64,000 nt of DNA from CAIXMG01 sp964628065 (GCA_964628065.1 CAZVLM010000002.1:4065-68064), one strand, 5' to 3'; counted from the stretch's first letter, positions 7,990-16,340 are shown. Numbers and translations: made by a program. Notes: generated by a model from the letters alone, not told the origin.

Positions 7990-8180
7990 ACCCCTCAGTC
8001 TGCCTGTGGCAGACAGCTCCCCTTCGCAGGGGAGCATCCCTCCGTCGAGACTTGCTGCCAAATTAAAATACCACTTATCTCATAGAGGCAAGCGGTATTT
8101 TAATTTCAGATACAGTTTCGATGTCCACCCTCTCTTTTAGAGAGGGTGCCTCGGCGAAGCCGGGCGGGTGTGTTTGTTCG
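7990..8180. repeat. compound palindromic element (MITE-like) no. 1
   Basis: The left unit begins CACCCCTCAGTCTGCC and contains TGCCTGTGGCAGA and CTCCCC-TTCGCA-GGGGAG hairpins. The right unit has ACCCTCTCTTTTAGAGAGGG, a CGGCTTCGCCG-type hairpin and ends in GGGTGTGTTTG. Between them a 13-bp inverted repeat (8060-8072 with 8094-8106) encloses TCTCATAGAGG, a core shared with the elements near 22926 and 38450. No open frame is present. Confidence 0.75.
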
Positions 8181-8199
8181 GGGTGTGTCTTTCCACAAC

Positions 8200-8274
8200 A
8201 AAAGCGCTTAGGAACCACTGAATCTAAATGCGTCATCTGCATGCAATTACATTCGATAGTTCCTAAGCGCTTTT
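8200..8274. repeat. long imperfect hairpin 3' of pilB
   Basis: A 16-bp perfect stem, AAAAGCGCTTAGGAAC (8200-8215) with its complement (8259-8274). Further pairing inside (GAAT/ATTC, TAA/TTA, TGC/GCA) makes a nearly continuous rod. It sits 65 bp after the pilB stop codon and may act as its transcript end, though the T-run is weak. The remaining bases to 8340 hold nothing recognisable. Confidence 0.6.
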
Positions 8275-8339
8275 CAAAACAACCGGTCGCTCTCCACTCG
8301 GGATGACTCGCGGTCCAAACCAATGTAGCAATTTGTATT

Positions 8340-10502
8340 TTATTTGCCAACTTCACGAGTCATGGTTTGTATGTTGTTTCGGATTTTAGCAATTTGGTCT
8401 GCAACACCAACACTTGGATTCCTCACCTGATCCTCTTCAAGTGTTTTTAATTCTCCCATTAATCCTTCAATTTCATTTCGTACCATCATGCCAGGATTTG
8501 TTTGAGAAAATAATTGTTCAAGGTTGGGAGTATTTTCTAAGATAGAAATAATCATATGCTGAGCGCGTGCGATTTTATCAGCAATGCCTACGGCAGGATT
8601 TTGCTGTTGATGCTCCTCGAGCATTTTTAAGTAATCAACCAAGAGCACAATCTCTTCACTTTGAGGCACAAACGTTAATGGTGTGTGCCCCGCCTCAAAC
8701 GAGGCGGGGTCGACTGGCCGTAGGCCAGCGGGGGCGGTGGTTTGCGGAGCGGACTTAGGTTCTTCAGTAGTTAACTGAGGATTCAATAAGTCTTCTCCCA
8801 CATCCTCACTCAAGTCCACCACACTGTTAATTTCTTCAAATGATGTAATCCCCGAAAGAATCTTAATGACACCATCTTCAATAAGAGTAAAGATCTTCTG
8901 ATGTTCAGCAGCTTTTTTAATATCGCGTTCTGTTGGTGTTGGAACCTGCGCCATTACTTTCGCTATGATGTCATCCGTGAGAATGGCTTCATAGAGCCCG
9001 ACACGTCCTTTATATCCACTATTTCCGCACTTGTCGCAACCGACGGGTGTATAGGTTACAAATGGCATGTCAGACTTAATATTGTAAGCCGCAAAATCTT
9101 TTCCAATACTCTCAGCATTCTTAATGATGGTTCGCATTAACTGTTCACGATCCTGTGATAACGCTTCCTCTTTTTTACAATGCGGACAAAGTTTTCGTAC
9201 CAGTCGCTGTGCAATAGAAACCGTGAGTGCCGCTGCAAGAATTCCTGGTTGAATACCCAGATCAAGGAGTCGTGGAATAGTCCCCGCAGCGCCGTTCGTG
9301 TGGAGCGTAGAGAATACCATGTGACCGGTAAGCGAAGCGTTTACCGCAATCGTCGCCGTTTCCTTATCTCGGATTTCCCCCACCATGATCACATCGGGAT
9401 CTTGTCGAAGGGCGGCACGAAGTCCTGCAAGGAAGTCGAACCCCTTTTCATGAGACACCTGTTCCTGGGTAATACCTGTTAGGTGATATTCAATCGGGTC
9501 TTCAATCGTAATGATTTTAAGTTCAGGACTGTAGATTTTTTTAAGGAATGAATAAAGGGTTGTTGTCTTTCCTGATCCAGTTGGTCCTGTGGTAAGAATC
9601 ATTCCGTTCGGCTTTGCAATTTCTCTTTCGAGGATTTTGAAGATACGAGGCTCGATACCAAGTTTTTCAAAGTCCACCGCCAATCCTTCAGGGTTCAAGA
9701 TTCGGAGCACGATGGATTCGTTATAGGCGCCCGGTGCTACAGCAACTCGAACTTCCACTTCCATTTTTTTATAAATAATAGTGAATCGCCCATCCTGCGC
9801 TGTTTCTGTGTTCGTAAGCTTCATTCCTGAGATGAACTTGATACGATTGAGAAGTTTTTGGTAGGGAACGGGATCGAATTGAATGATTTCCTGGAGTACG
9901 CCGTCTTCTCGGAGACGGAGTCGGACGAATGTTTCCTCTGGTTCAAAGTGAACGTCTGATGATCCAAGGGCGATCGCAGATCCGAAGATGGTTTCCATAA
10001 TTTGGGAAACTTGATGGGAATCGCGTGCCTCAAGTATTTTTTTAAGTCGCTCAGAAACATCTTCGTTTTTATGAACACTTGCTACGATTTCTTGCAGGTT
10101 TTCATCAGAGATATCGAGAAGTCCATTTCGGTTTGTTTCTGATTGAGAAATATCATGATAGCGACCCCATGCCTTTTCAAGGCTTCGCATGGAGGTCATG
10201 AAAAGACTTGTGTCATAGCCAATACCTTCTAGTCTGTTTATTTCTTCGATCACGTCGGGATTCGTTGGAGATTTTGCTGCGACGCTTAACTTTTTTCCTA
10301 CCATTGCGAACGCTGCCATTTCCGCTTTTCGAGCGGTTACTTCCGGAATAAGTCGAAGGGCGTCACTATTGATGGTAATACTTGTTAAGTCTTGGTAGGG
10401 AACGCCAATATCGCTTGCGATTTGTTGCACGAGCGCTTCTTCCTGTTGTCCACGCAAATCAGAAATTATTTTATTCTGCTCGTCTTCATGATAAGTAACC
10501 AT
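8340..10502 (-). CDS. pilB: type IV pilus assembly/secretion ATPase (PilB/GspE family)
   Basis: A 720-residue hexameric ATPase powering type IV pilus extension or competence pili. It has an N-terminal N1D-like domain (about 1-110). The ATPase core has Walker A GPTGSGKT (306-313) and Walker B around DPDVIMVGEIRD (368-379), plus the tetracysteine zinc motif C439/C442 and C489/C492. The core ends near 565. A C-terminal extension carries two related segments of ~40 residues (about 620-660 and 676-715), both with LEE.Q..NP.VG.AD.IA. Residues ~588-606 are encoded by a palindromic repeat inserted in frame. pilM lies far away at 41609. Confidence 0.95.
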   Translation of the reverse strand: MVTYHEDEQNKIISDLRGQQEEALVQQIASDIGVPYQDLTSITINSDALRLIPEVTARKAEMAAFAMVGKKLSVAAKSPTNPDVIEEINRLEGIGYDTSLFMTSMRSLEKAWGRYHDISQSETNRNGLLDISDENLQEIVASVHKNEDVSERLKKILEARDSHQVSQIMETIFGSAIALGSSDVHFEPEETFVRLRLREDGVLQEIIQFDPVPYQKLLNRIKFISGMKLTNTETAQDGRFTIIYKKMEVEVRVAVAPGAYNESIVLRILNPEGLAVDFEKLGIEPRIFKILEREIAKPNGMILTTGPTGSGKTTTLYSFLKKIYSPELKIITIEDPIEYHLTGITQEQVSHEKGFDFLAGLRAALRQDPDVIMVGEIRDKETATIAVNASLTGHMVFSTLHTNGAAGTIPRLLDLGIQPGILAAALTVSIAQRLVRKLCPHCKKEEALSQDREQLMRTIIKNAESIGKDFAAYNIKSDMPFVTYTPVGCDKCGNSGYKGRVGLYEAILTDDIIAKVMAQVPTPTERDIKKAAEHQKIFTLIEDGVIKILSGITSFEEINSVVDLSEDVGEDLLNPQLTTEEPKSAPQTTAPAGLRPVDPASFEAGHTPLTFVPQSEEIVLLVDYLKMLEEHQQQNPAVGIADKIARAQHMIISILENTPNLEQLFSQTNPGMMVRNEIEGLMGELKTLEEDQVRNPSVGVADQIAKIRNNIQTMTREVGK
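8686..8742. repeat. palindromic repeat inserted in frame in pilB
   Basis: CCCCGCCTC (8688-8696) pairs with GAGGCGGGG (8701-8709) and CTGGCC (8714-8719) with GGCCAG (8723-8728), followed by GGGGCGGTGG. It has the same two-hairpin layout as the intergenic units but a different stem sequence. It encodes part of the linker after the ATPase core (GLRPVDPASFEAG) without breaking the frame. Confidence 0.75.
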
Positions 10503-10592
10503 ATTAAAGTAAGTATACTATATTGACTTGATTTTCCAATGAGATATACTAGTTTCACAAAGTGCTTGGGCAGTAACATGCTTAAGTCCCGA

Positions 10593-10616
10593 GAAAGCCG
10601 CCTTCGGGCGGCTTTC
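10593..10616. terminator. GC-rich UUCG hairpin between pilB and mazF-like gene
   Basis: GAAAGCCGCC (10593-10602) pairs perfectly with GGCGGCTTTC (10607-10616) around TTCG. It lies just after the mazF-like stop codon. There is no T-run, so termination is only probable. Confidence 0.55.
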
Positions 10617-10623
10617 GATTGGA

Positions 10624-11019
10624 TTAATTTAGAAAATACTTAATTTTATTAATAATACCAAGCAGATCTTTTGAGGAAATAGTATGCATATAACGATCAA
10701 ATCGCTTGATACTTATTGGTTTCATTTGAGAAATAATACCAGAAACCTTTCTGCCATCAATATCAGTATAGTTATAATAAAAATCAAAATCTTTCTGTTT
10801 CGTAGACAGAGGAACGCACCAAAATAAGAGATTATTAAACTTTTTTACCACAAGCATTGGTCTTCCAAAATGAGTTCCTGTCCCTGCTTGCTCATATCCT
10901 ACATTTTTTCCAAGACTAATCATCCAAACTTCGCCTTTGGTAGGGAATCGGTCAGGCACAAAAGACCTTATTTCAATATACTTCTTTAGTTCATTCCAAT
11001 TATTAAATTCATCACTCAT
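10624..11019 (-). CDS. MazF/PemK-like endoribonuclease, no adjacent antitoxin
   Basis: A 131-residue protein of the PemK/MazF family of sequence-specific mRNA interferases. The typical start of the barrel is visible as KGEVWMISLG (about 25-34), followed by GTHFGRPMLVVKKF. A conserved middle strand ends in VSGIISQMKPISIKR, corresponding to the 'S..l..Q.r.id..R' region of the family. A helical N-terminal extension of ~24 residues precedes it. No antitoxin-sized frame is adjacent on either side, so this is an orphan toxin-like gene or one with a distant partner. Confidence 0.8.
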   Translation of the reverse strand: MSDEFNNWNELKKYIEIRSFVPDRFPTKGEVWMISLGKNVGYEQAGTGTHFGRPMLVVKKFNNLLFWCVPLSTKQKDFDFYYNYTDIDGRKVSGIISQMKPISIKRFDRYMHTISSKDLLGIINKIKYFLN

Positions 11020-11063
11020 ATTCTAAGCTTAACAAAGCATACTCAAGAAAAACTCAAGAATTA

Positions 11064-11095
11064 CTAAAAAAGCCTTAAAAACAAGGGTTTTTTAG
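11064..11095. terminator. orphan terminator-like hairpin
   Basis: CTAAAAAAGCCTT (11064-11076) pairs with AAGGGTTTTTTAG (11083-11095) with one mismatch. No gene ends here on either strand. It lies upstream of the mazF-like gene and of the 11143 promoter and may shield one from the other. Confidence 0.45.
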
Positions 11096-11142
11096 CTAAG
11101 TAAAGGGTAAGATGCAACCTCAAGAAGGGGGCCTCCTAGAGC

Positions 11143-11171
11143 TTGACAAATAAGTCTGAATATGCTAAGAT
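11143..11171 (+). promoter_or_regulatory. promoter with terminator-like leader for the 11261 gene
   Basis: TTGACA (11143-11148), a 17-nt spacer, and TAAGAT (11166-11171). The leader is ~83 nt and contains AAAAA-CGC/GCG-TTTTT (11216-11238), an intrinsic-terminator-like hairpin before the ATG. This could attenuate transcription. Confidence 0.5.
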
Positions 11172-11260
11172 GTTAGGGAGAGGGAGTAAACCGAACGAAA
11201 CCAATTTCTTTAACTAAAAAGCGCTTATAAGCGTTTTTAAAATACTAAAATCCAGAAACG

Positions 11261-12406
11261 ATGAAAAACAGAATTATCCCGTTATTGTTCATTACAATTT
11301 TTACAGTGTTTATTGCCAAGGCCGGCGACCCGATGTCCTTTAATGGACAAAACGGTAAAGACCCGAACGCAAGAAACATGACTATTGATGAGTGGTTAGA
11401 CCTGATTATCCGCGGCAAAACCACGGATGATCTTGCTTACTACACGGTATGCCCGCAAGATGTGCTGCAAAGCCATATCTCGGCGGTAACTATACCCGCA
11501 CAACGCATTTTACTACAGCAACTTAACTTCATTAATGATAAACACAACGGAAAATTGTGGGCTATTAATGGGGTAAGGGCGCAAATAAAAACTGCAGCTG
11601 AAGCCGAAGAGGTTGTACGAGCATTTGTTGTTAGTAAGCCGCTGGAATCAGGTAAAACCTACAGGTATATTTCGCTTGATAATTCTCTTAACGGGAAAAC
11701 AGGTGTAGTAATACCCAGACCAATTTACTTCGATGGAGAAGAAGGGTTCTTTCTACAAGTTCCCAACACAGATCCAGTAGAAGAGTATCTGCTTGCAAGT
11801 GCTGCATGTGCTAACCCAACACCAGTTGGGGAGTTTTCCGGAAAGAAGCCAGCAAGTGGTTCGATCGAACAATTCGATACGGCTTACTCAGGACACGGAG
11901 TGACTGTTATTAACAATATTACTATTGATAATAGCGGAAACTTCAACAACTCGGGGAACAACACCTTAACCGTTGCTCCTACCAAAGCCGCTGCTGACAA
12001 CGGAGACATTGAGGAGCTACAGCCTGAACACCATGAGCCGGAAGAAGCACGTTCACGTTCTCGTTCAGGAGGAAACTCCGGCGGATCCGACGATACTTAC
12101 TACGACGATGGTGGAAGAGGTGGAGCTCGTGCGATAAGCACCAGCGATAGTCACAACGAAACCAAAGGTAACGGATGGACATTGCTTAGTGGCAATACCA
12201 TTGTACTAGGTGGAGGTGGGAGTTATCAGCAACAACCTGTTTACAATGGTGGTGGGGGCCGCGTTCCGCGCTGGAGAAATCCTCCCCCGCCTTGTACTAA
12301 CTGTACACCGCCAATTAATACTGGAGGACACGGACGTGATTATGGTGGGGTAAATACGACTGAAGGCGGTCGTCGTACTGGTCGTGATTGGAGCGGAGTT
12401 GAGTAA
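11261..12406 (+). CDS. secreted protein of unknown function with Gly/Arg/Ser-rich tail, possibly acquired
   Basis: A 381-residue protein with a signal peptide (about 1-21, ending AKAG). A folded-looking region (about 40-185) contains MTIDEWLDLIIRGKTTDDLAYY and has no family I recognise. The tail (about 245-381) is low complexity: RSRSRSGG, GGSDDTYYDDGG, repeated GGGG and PPPPCTNCTPP. Of about 25 arginine codons only one is CGA, against a strong CGA preference in neighbouring genes such as the one at 12537. With its TTGACA promoter, long leader and own terminator it resembles the genes at 5774 and 16381. Transfer is likely but the donor is not proven. Confidence 0.6.
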   Translation: MKNRIIPLLFITIFTVFIAKAGDPMSFNGQNGKDPNARNMTIDEWLDLIIRGKTTDDLAYYTVCPQDVLQSHISAVTIPAQRILLQQLNFINDKHNGKLWAINGVRAQIKTAAEAEEVVRAFVVSKPLESGKTYRYISLDNSLNGKTGVVIPRPIYFDGEEGFFLQVPNTDPVEEYLLASAACANPTPVGEFSGKKPASGSIEQFDTAYSGHGVTVINNITIDNSGNFNNSGNNTLTVAPTKAAADNGDIEELQPEHHEPEEARSRSRSGGNSGGSDDTYYDDGGRGGARAISTSDSHNETKGNGWTLLSGNTIVLGGGGSYQQQPVYNGGGGRVPRWRNPPPPCTNCTPPINTGGHGRDYGGVNTTEGGRRTGRDWSGVE

Positions 12407-12440
12407 GTGTTCACACTGTAAAACACAACTGAATAAATCG

Positions 12441-12480
12441 AGTAAGGTCTGCTGGACAGCCCACCTTACTCCTTTTATTG
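12441..12480 (+). terminator. terminator of the 11261 gene
   Basis: GAGTAAGGT (12441-12449) pairs with ACCTTACTC (12464-12472), followed by CTTTTATTG. Confidence 0.7.
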
Positions 12481-12536
12481 AGCTTTTGAGGAGCACTCGA
12501 AAGTTCATAGAAGTTTATTATTAATACTCATTATAT

Positions 12537-14720
12537 ATGACAAAAACATTAATCAAAAAAATCGCAGGATTTACCTTGGCATCACTTGCCATGGTAGTTC
12601 TTGTTGGTGTGTCGGCTCCGACAGCTTCGGCTGGATGGAACGATGCAGGATCTGACGATTGTCCCACATTTTCACTTGGAAATGTGACCACAGGGGAAGG
12701 AATTCCTCCAAATCCCAACGTTCCAGAAGGATACTGTTGGAATCGTACCACTATCTCAGGAAAGGTGAACGATGTAATCAATGTGAAGATTTACTTTCAT
12801 AATACAGGTTCAACAGCTGTAACTAACGCGCGAGTATCGGTTACAAACCCAGGTACTAATGCAGTTACAGGAAGCCAGTCATTCACAGGAAGCCTTAAAG
12901 TTGGTGGAACTACAGTAGCTTCAGGAAGTGGAAGTGTTAATATCACCTCAGGTGCTGTTAAATACCGACTTACTCGAGTTACTATTCAGCGACAGTCTAC
13001 GAATGGCTCACTTGAAACATTACCAAATCCTCAGGAAGTATTAACTTCAAACGGGATTTCTCTCGGAACCGTAGAGCCAGGATGGAATGGTCAGGGGGTC
13101 TTGAAGGCGGTATTCGTACTTGATGACGCAGGATCAAATCCTTGTACCTCAAACTGCGGAGGAACTACGGGTCAGGCGCCAACAGTTACTACTAACGCGG
13201 CTATGCCGATCACGATGGTAGGAAGCACATGGAATGCGACATTGAATGGTTCGTTTAACTCAAACGGAGCAGAAACAATTACATCATTCCGATACCGAAT
13301 GGTAGGAAGCTCAACATGGATCACTCGTGATATGCAGAACCGTGGAGTGACATCTGGAAATCTCCAGTATGTACTTACCGGTCTTGGGCAGGGAACATAC
13401 GAATTCGAAGCACTTGCGACGAATCAGTATGGAACTCGATCAGGAGGAGTCATGACCTTCACAATTGGTAACGGAAACACATGTAATACATGTGGATGTG
13501 CCGGATACCCTAACTGTTCTACAACTTGTAGCTCAGGTTACCAGTGGAACGGATCATACTGTGTCCCTGTAACCCCTACATGTGGTTACAACCAGACATG
13601 GAACGGTTCATACTGTGTAACAAACACTCCAGTTTGTGGATATAACCAAACTTGGAATGGATCGTACTGCGTAACAAATACGCCGAACTGTTCATATAAT
13701 CAGACATGGAACGGTTCACAGTGTGTGAACAATGGTCCAGTAGTAGGCGCTCCAACCGTTTCAACGCTCGGAGCAGTCTCTACCGGAGGAACCATCGTAA
13801 TTGTGGATGGATACTTCACAGCTAATGGTTGTGATGCATACACTCACTTCAATTACGGAACAACGTACGCACTCGGAAGTGTTACTCAGGAAGTAAATCG
13901 ATACACCGGAAGTGGTGCAATGACACAATCAATTGCAGGACTTACTCCGAATACAACTTACTACTACCAGGCCGCAGCTAGAAACTGCCAGTCGAGTGCA
14001 GTAGGTGATATTAAATCATTTACAACGGCTCGAGTAACAACAAACGACACAACGATTACAAATATCGTTAACACGACAACAACAAACGGAGGACTTGGAG
14101 GAAACTCATTCATCAAATTGATGATCGACAACCACCGAGCAACCGTAAGTGGAGGACGAGATATTTCTTATGACATTTCATGGGAAAATATCACGACTCG
14201 AACATTGAAGAACCTTATTATCGAGGTAAACTTCCCAACACAGATGACAATCATCGATACAGACCACGGTCTTATCGAGCGAAACGAGCATTCTGTAATC
14301 TACCAAATCGACTCACTCGGATCACGAGAAAGCGGATCAATGGTGGTGGTAACCCAGGTTAACTCTGGTCTTCGAGAAGGAGACCCAGTAGTAGCCCAGG
14401 CTATCGCAGCGTTCGAAAATCCTCGAACAGGTACTGCTGAAAACGCTATTGCGTACGATGCAGATACCTTCTCGACAAACAATGGAGTACTTGGAGCTTC
14501 TATCTTCGGATTGGACTTCCTTCCACACTCTCTTGCGGGATGGTTACTTATTCTCTTGATCATCATCCTTATCATCATCGTTGCGCATTACTATGCGACG
14601 CGACGAAATCAGGCGATGATTGTGACGAACAATAATGCTCCGCGTCCTATGGATCCGGTAGCAGGTCCTCAAACAGGGAACGATTATGTTGTGTATCGTC
14701 CTGGTCCTCCGCGACAGTAA
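12537..14720 (+). CDS. large membrane-anchored surface protein with Cys repeats and DUF11-like domain
   Basis: A 727-residue exported protein. Signal peptide about 1-32 (ending PTASAGW). Beta-rich domains follow, including a fibronectin III-like stretch (about 215-310). Next comes a cysteine-rich region (about 320-400) with four copies of the unit 'C.YNQTWNGS.CV'. A second FnIII-like domain (about 403-500) contains the phrase LTPNTTYYYQAAA. A DUF11-like domain (about 520-640) carries DISYDISWENITTRTLKNL. One C-terminal helix (about 665-686) is followed by basic residues, which orients the protein outward. It uses CGA and GGA codons heavily, as highly expressed genes here do. It is probably an adhesin or major surface component. 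Confidence 0.75.
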   Translation: MTKTLIKKIAGFTLASLAMVVLVGVSAPTASAGWNDAGSDDCPTFSLGNVTTGEGIPPNPNVPEGYCWNRTTISGKVNDVINVKIYFHNTGSTAVTNARVSVTNPGTNAVTGSQSFTGSLKVGGTTVASGSGSVNITSGAVKYRLTRVTIQRQSTNGSLETLPNPQEVLTSNGISLGTVEPGWNGQGVLKAVFVLDDAGSNPCTSNCGGTTGQAPTVTTNAAMPITMVGSTWNATLNGSFNSNGAETITSFRYRMVGSSTWITRDMQNRGVTSGNLQYVLTGLGQGTYEFEALATNQYGTRSGGVMTFTIGNGNTCNTCGCAGYPNCSTTCSSGYQWNGSYCVPVTPTCGYNQTWNGSYCVTNTPVCGYNQTWNGSYCVTNTPNCSYNQTWNGSQCVNNGPVVGAPTVSTLGAVSTGGTIVIVDGYFTANGCDAYTHFNYGTTYALGSVTQEVNRYTGSGAMTQSIAGLTPNTTYYYQAAARNCQSSAVGDIKSFTTARVTTNDTTITNIVNTTTTNGGLGGNSFIKLMIDNHRATVSGGRDISYDISWENITTRTLKNLIIEVNFPTQMTIIDTDHGLIERNEHSVIYQIDSLGSRESGSMVVVTQVNSGLREGDPVVAQAIAAFENPRTGTAENAIAYDADTFSTNNGVLGASIFGLDFLPHSLAGWLLILLIIILIIIVAHYYATRRNQAMIVTNNNAPRPMDPVAGPQTGNDYVVYRPGPPRQ
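13528..13735 (+). repeat. four tandem Cys-rich coding repeats
   Basis: About 51-57 bp units encode 'CGYNQTWNGSYCVTNTP' and variants. The copies differ mainly at third positions, so they are protein repeats under selection rather than a recent DNA expansion. Confidence 0.85.
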
Positions 14721-14828
14721 CGATACTCCAACCTTTTATGCAATTGCATGATTGGTAAAAAACAAACGTTCTATGTTCGAGTGCTCAAACAAACAAAACA
14801 CAAAATCCCCGAAAGGGGATTTTGTGTT

Positions 14829-14928
14829 NNNNNNNNNNNNNNNNNNNNNNNNNNNNNNNNNNNNNNNNNNNNNNNNNNNNNNNNNNNNNNNNNNNNNNNN
14901 NNNNNNNNNNNNNNNNNNNNNNNNNNNN
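14829..14928. other. 100-N assembly gap flanked by identical 55-mers
   Basis: Exactly 100 Ns between two identical 55-base stretches (14774-14828 and 14929-14983), both containing the same terminator hairpin. It has the same signature as the first gap and is most simply a failed contig merge. Confidence 0.9.
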
Positions 14929-14950
14929 TGTTCGAGTGCTCAAACAAACA

Positions 14951-14984
14951 AAACACAAAATCCCCGAAAGGGGATTTTGTGTTT
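14951..14984 (+). terminator. terminator of the surface-protein gene
   Basis: AAACACAAAATCCCC (14951-14965) pairs with GGGGATTTTGTGTTT (14970-14984) around GAAA. The copy before the gap (14796-14828) is the same element duplicated by the assembly overlap. Confidence 0.8.
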
Positions 14985-15043
14985 GATAAATAATTTATTA
15001 TTCCTTAGATATTTCTTGATAAGAGTCTTGGTAAGCTTGGTCT

Positions 15044-15709
15044 ATGAGTAAATTGTTCTTATTCGTTGACGAGTCGGGAGATCCTGGAGCGGGGAGAGAT
15101 AGTAGTAAGTATTATCAGATTAATATTGTGGCAGCGAACCATGCCGGCATCGTTGCAATTAATGAAAACATTTCGAGATTGAGGTATTTTTTAGATTTTG
15201 GTAAGGAGCTGAAGGAGTATTGGTCTCGAACAAGGATTAGGAAAAAGGTGTCTGATTTAGTTGAGTTAATACTTTCAAAGCATGGCTCCGAAATTTATAT
15301 AAGAGGTTTTATTATAAGTATTGAGAAACAAAAATATAAAGGCCCTTTCCTAGGAAAAAATGGAAAGAAATTTAGAAACTTCATACTAAGGAAAGCTCTT
15401 GAAAAGACTTTTATTAAAATAAATCATTCAGAGTATGACTCTTTTGAGTTGGTAATTGACCGTTATTTGGAGTCTATTGATGAACAAAATAAACTAAGTA
15501 AGTACATTCAAGATGGGTACGGACTGCCAAGATCCTCGGAAACTAAACAATCTAAAATCCATCATATAATACACATTCAGTCTCTATACAGTGACGCGGT
15601 TCAACTTGCAGATATTATAGGAAGACTCAGTCGAGATGCGCACGAAACCCAAGCAACACTATTAGAATATATAGATATTTCTGTAATCGAAAAGGTTTCC
15701 TCGTTTTGA
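15044..15709 (+). CDS. DUF3800 protein
   Basis: A 221-residue protein beginning with the DUF3800 hallmark FLFVDESGDPG (about 5-15) and carrying the second signature QLADIIGRLSRD (about 187-198). The family has an RNase H-like fold, with acidic residues from these two motifs forming the presumed metal site. It is common beside mobile elements and defence genes; its biochemical role is not settled. It stands alone here. The codons are richer in AGA/AGG and T-ending triplets than neighbouring housekeeping genes, compatible with acquisition. Confidence 0.8.
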   Translation: MSKLFLFVDESGDPGAGRDSSKYYQINIVAANHAGIVAINENISRLRYFLDFGKELKEYWSRTRIRKKVSDLVELILSKHGSEIYIRGFIISIEKQKYKGPFLGKNGKKFRNFILRKALEKTFIKINHSEYDSFELVIDRYLESIDEQNKLSKYIQDGYGLPRSSETKQSKIHHIIHIQSLYSDAVQLADIIGRLSRDAHETQATLLEYIDISVIEKVSSF

Positions 15710-15722
15710 GGAAACCTTTTCT
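15689..15722 (+). terminator. terminator overlapping the DUF3800 stop codon
   Basis: A 14-bp perfect stem (15689-15702 with 15708-15721). The stem starts inside the last codons of the gene. Confidence 0.8.
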
Positions 15723-15833
15723 TGAAGACAAGCCCGGACACCCTAGGGGGCACCAAACTTCTCTCGCCCATAGAACTATTATAATTTATGCATTTTAAAA
15801 TGCAAGTCACGCCTTTTATGCTAGGATAGAATC

Positions 15834-16325
15834 ATGAATTTCTCATTGAACGAACTGCCGGCGATTGCTACAGAAGTGATCAAGAAGGCAGAACTTAATA
15901 AGTCTTCCGAACATGCAACGCTGATTACTTTTTCAGGAGATCTTGGGGCTGGAAAAACAACCTTAATACAGGAAATTGCAAAGCAGTTCGGTATTGCTGA
16001 AGACTTACAAAGCCCTACGTACGTTATATATAAGAAGTATGAACTTCGCAAACCTCACCCCGCCGGCTTCGCCGAGCGCCCTCTCCTGCAAGGAGAGGGG
16101 TTCCGAACCGTGCCTTGGGAGTACTTAATCCATGGCGATATGTACCGACTTGAATCAAGTAGTGAGGTAGAAACATTAGGATGGGACGACTTGCTTAGAA
16201 ACCCGGAAAACATCCTTCTTATAGAGTGGCCTGAGAAAATCGCTGATAAAATCCCCAATTGGGCCTTAAAACTTAAAATAAGTCATATAAATCAAGGGGA
16301 ATTGAGGGATATTGACTTTGGATAG
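15834..16325 (+). CDS. tsaE: tRNA threonylcarbamoyladenosine biosynthesis ATPase TsaE, with in-frame repeat insertion
   Basis: P-loop ATPase of 163 residues that works with TsaB/TsaC/TsaD in t6A37 tRNA modification. Walker A GDLGAGKT is at 35-42, SPTYVIYKKYE at 60-70 and HGDMYRLES near 100-108, followed by LIEWPEK. Between YEL (71) and the HGD strand there is an extra ~20-residue segment starting RKPHPAGFAE. It is encoded by a palindromic repeat and falls in a surface loop of the family. The ATG is 6 nt after TAGGAT. The promoter of the next gene lies in the last codons. Confidence 0.93.
   Translation: MNFSLNELPAIATEVIKKAELNKSSEHATLITFSGDLGAGKTTLIQEIAKQFGIAEDLQSPTYVIYKKYELRKPHPAGFAERPLLQGEGFRTVPWEYLIHGDMYRLESSSEVETLGWDDLLRNPENILLIEWPEKIADKIPNWALKLKISHINQGELRDIDFG
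16048..16109. repeat. palindromic repeat inserted in frame in tsaE
   Basis: AAACCTCACCCCG, a CGGC-TTC-GCCG hairpin (16064-16074), then CCCTCTCCT (16079-16087) paired with AGGAGAGGG (16091-16099) around GCA, then GTTCCGAACC. It is read as KPHPAGFAERPLLQGEG. The same family and frame occur in polA and holA. Confidence 0.85.
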
Positions 16326-16340
16326 GAATTGTGCTATTAT
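16312..16340 (+). promoter_or_regulatory. promoter of the 16381 gene inside the tsaE 3' end
   Basis: TTGACT (16312-16317), a 17-nt spacer, and TATTAT (16335-16340). The -35 overlaps the last codons of tsaE. The predicted leader is ~35 nt. Confidence 0.55.

Noticed and set aside
8075..8356. 93-aa frame over the repeat and hairpin region
   Set aside because: It reads through palindromic elements on both strands with no recognisable product.
11261..12406. Calling the gene a known Bacteroidetes secreted family
   Set aside because: The signal peptide and codon use point that way, but no domain could be recognised.
13528..13735. Regularly spaced repeats as a CRISPR array
   Set aside because: The units are coding, in frame and diverge at third positions; there are no spacers and no cas genes in the window.
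14748..15051. Three open frames spanning the second N gap
   Set aside because: They are mostly unknown residues and repeat the terminator sequence; they arise from translating Ns.
15044..15709. A defence island around DUF3800
   Set aside because: Neighbours are tsaE and a surface protein; no restriction, CRISPR or other defence genes are adjacent.
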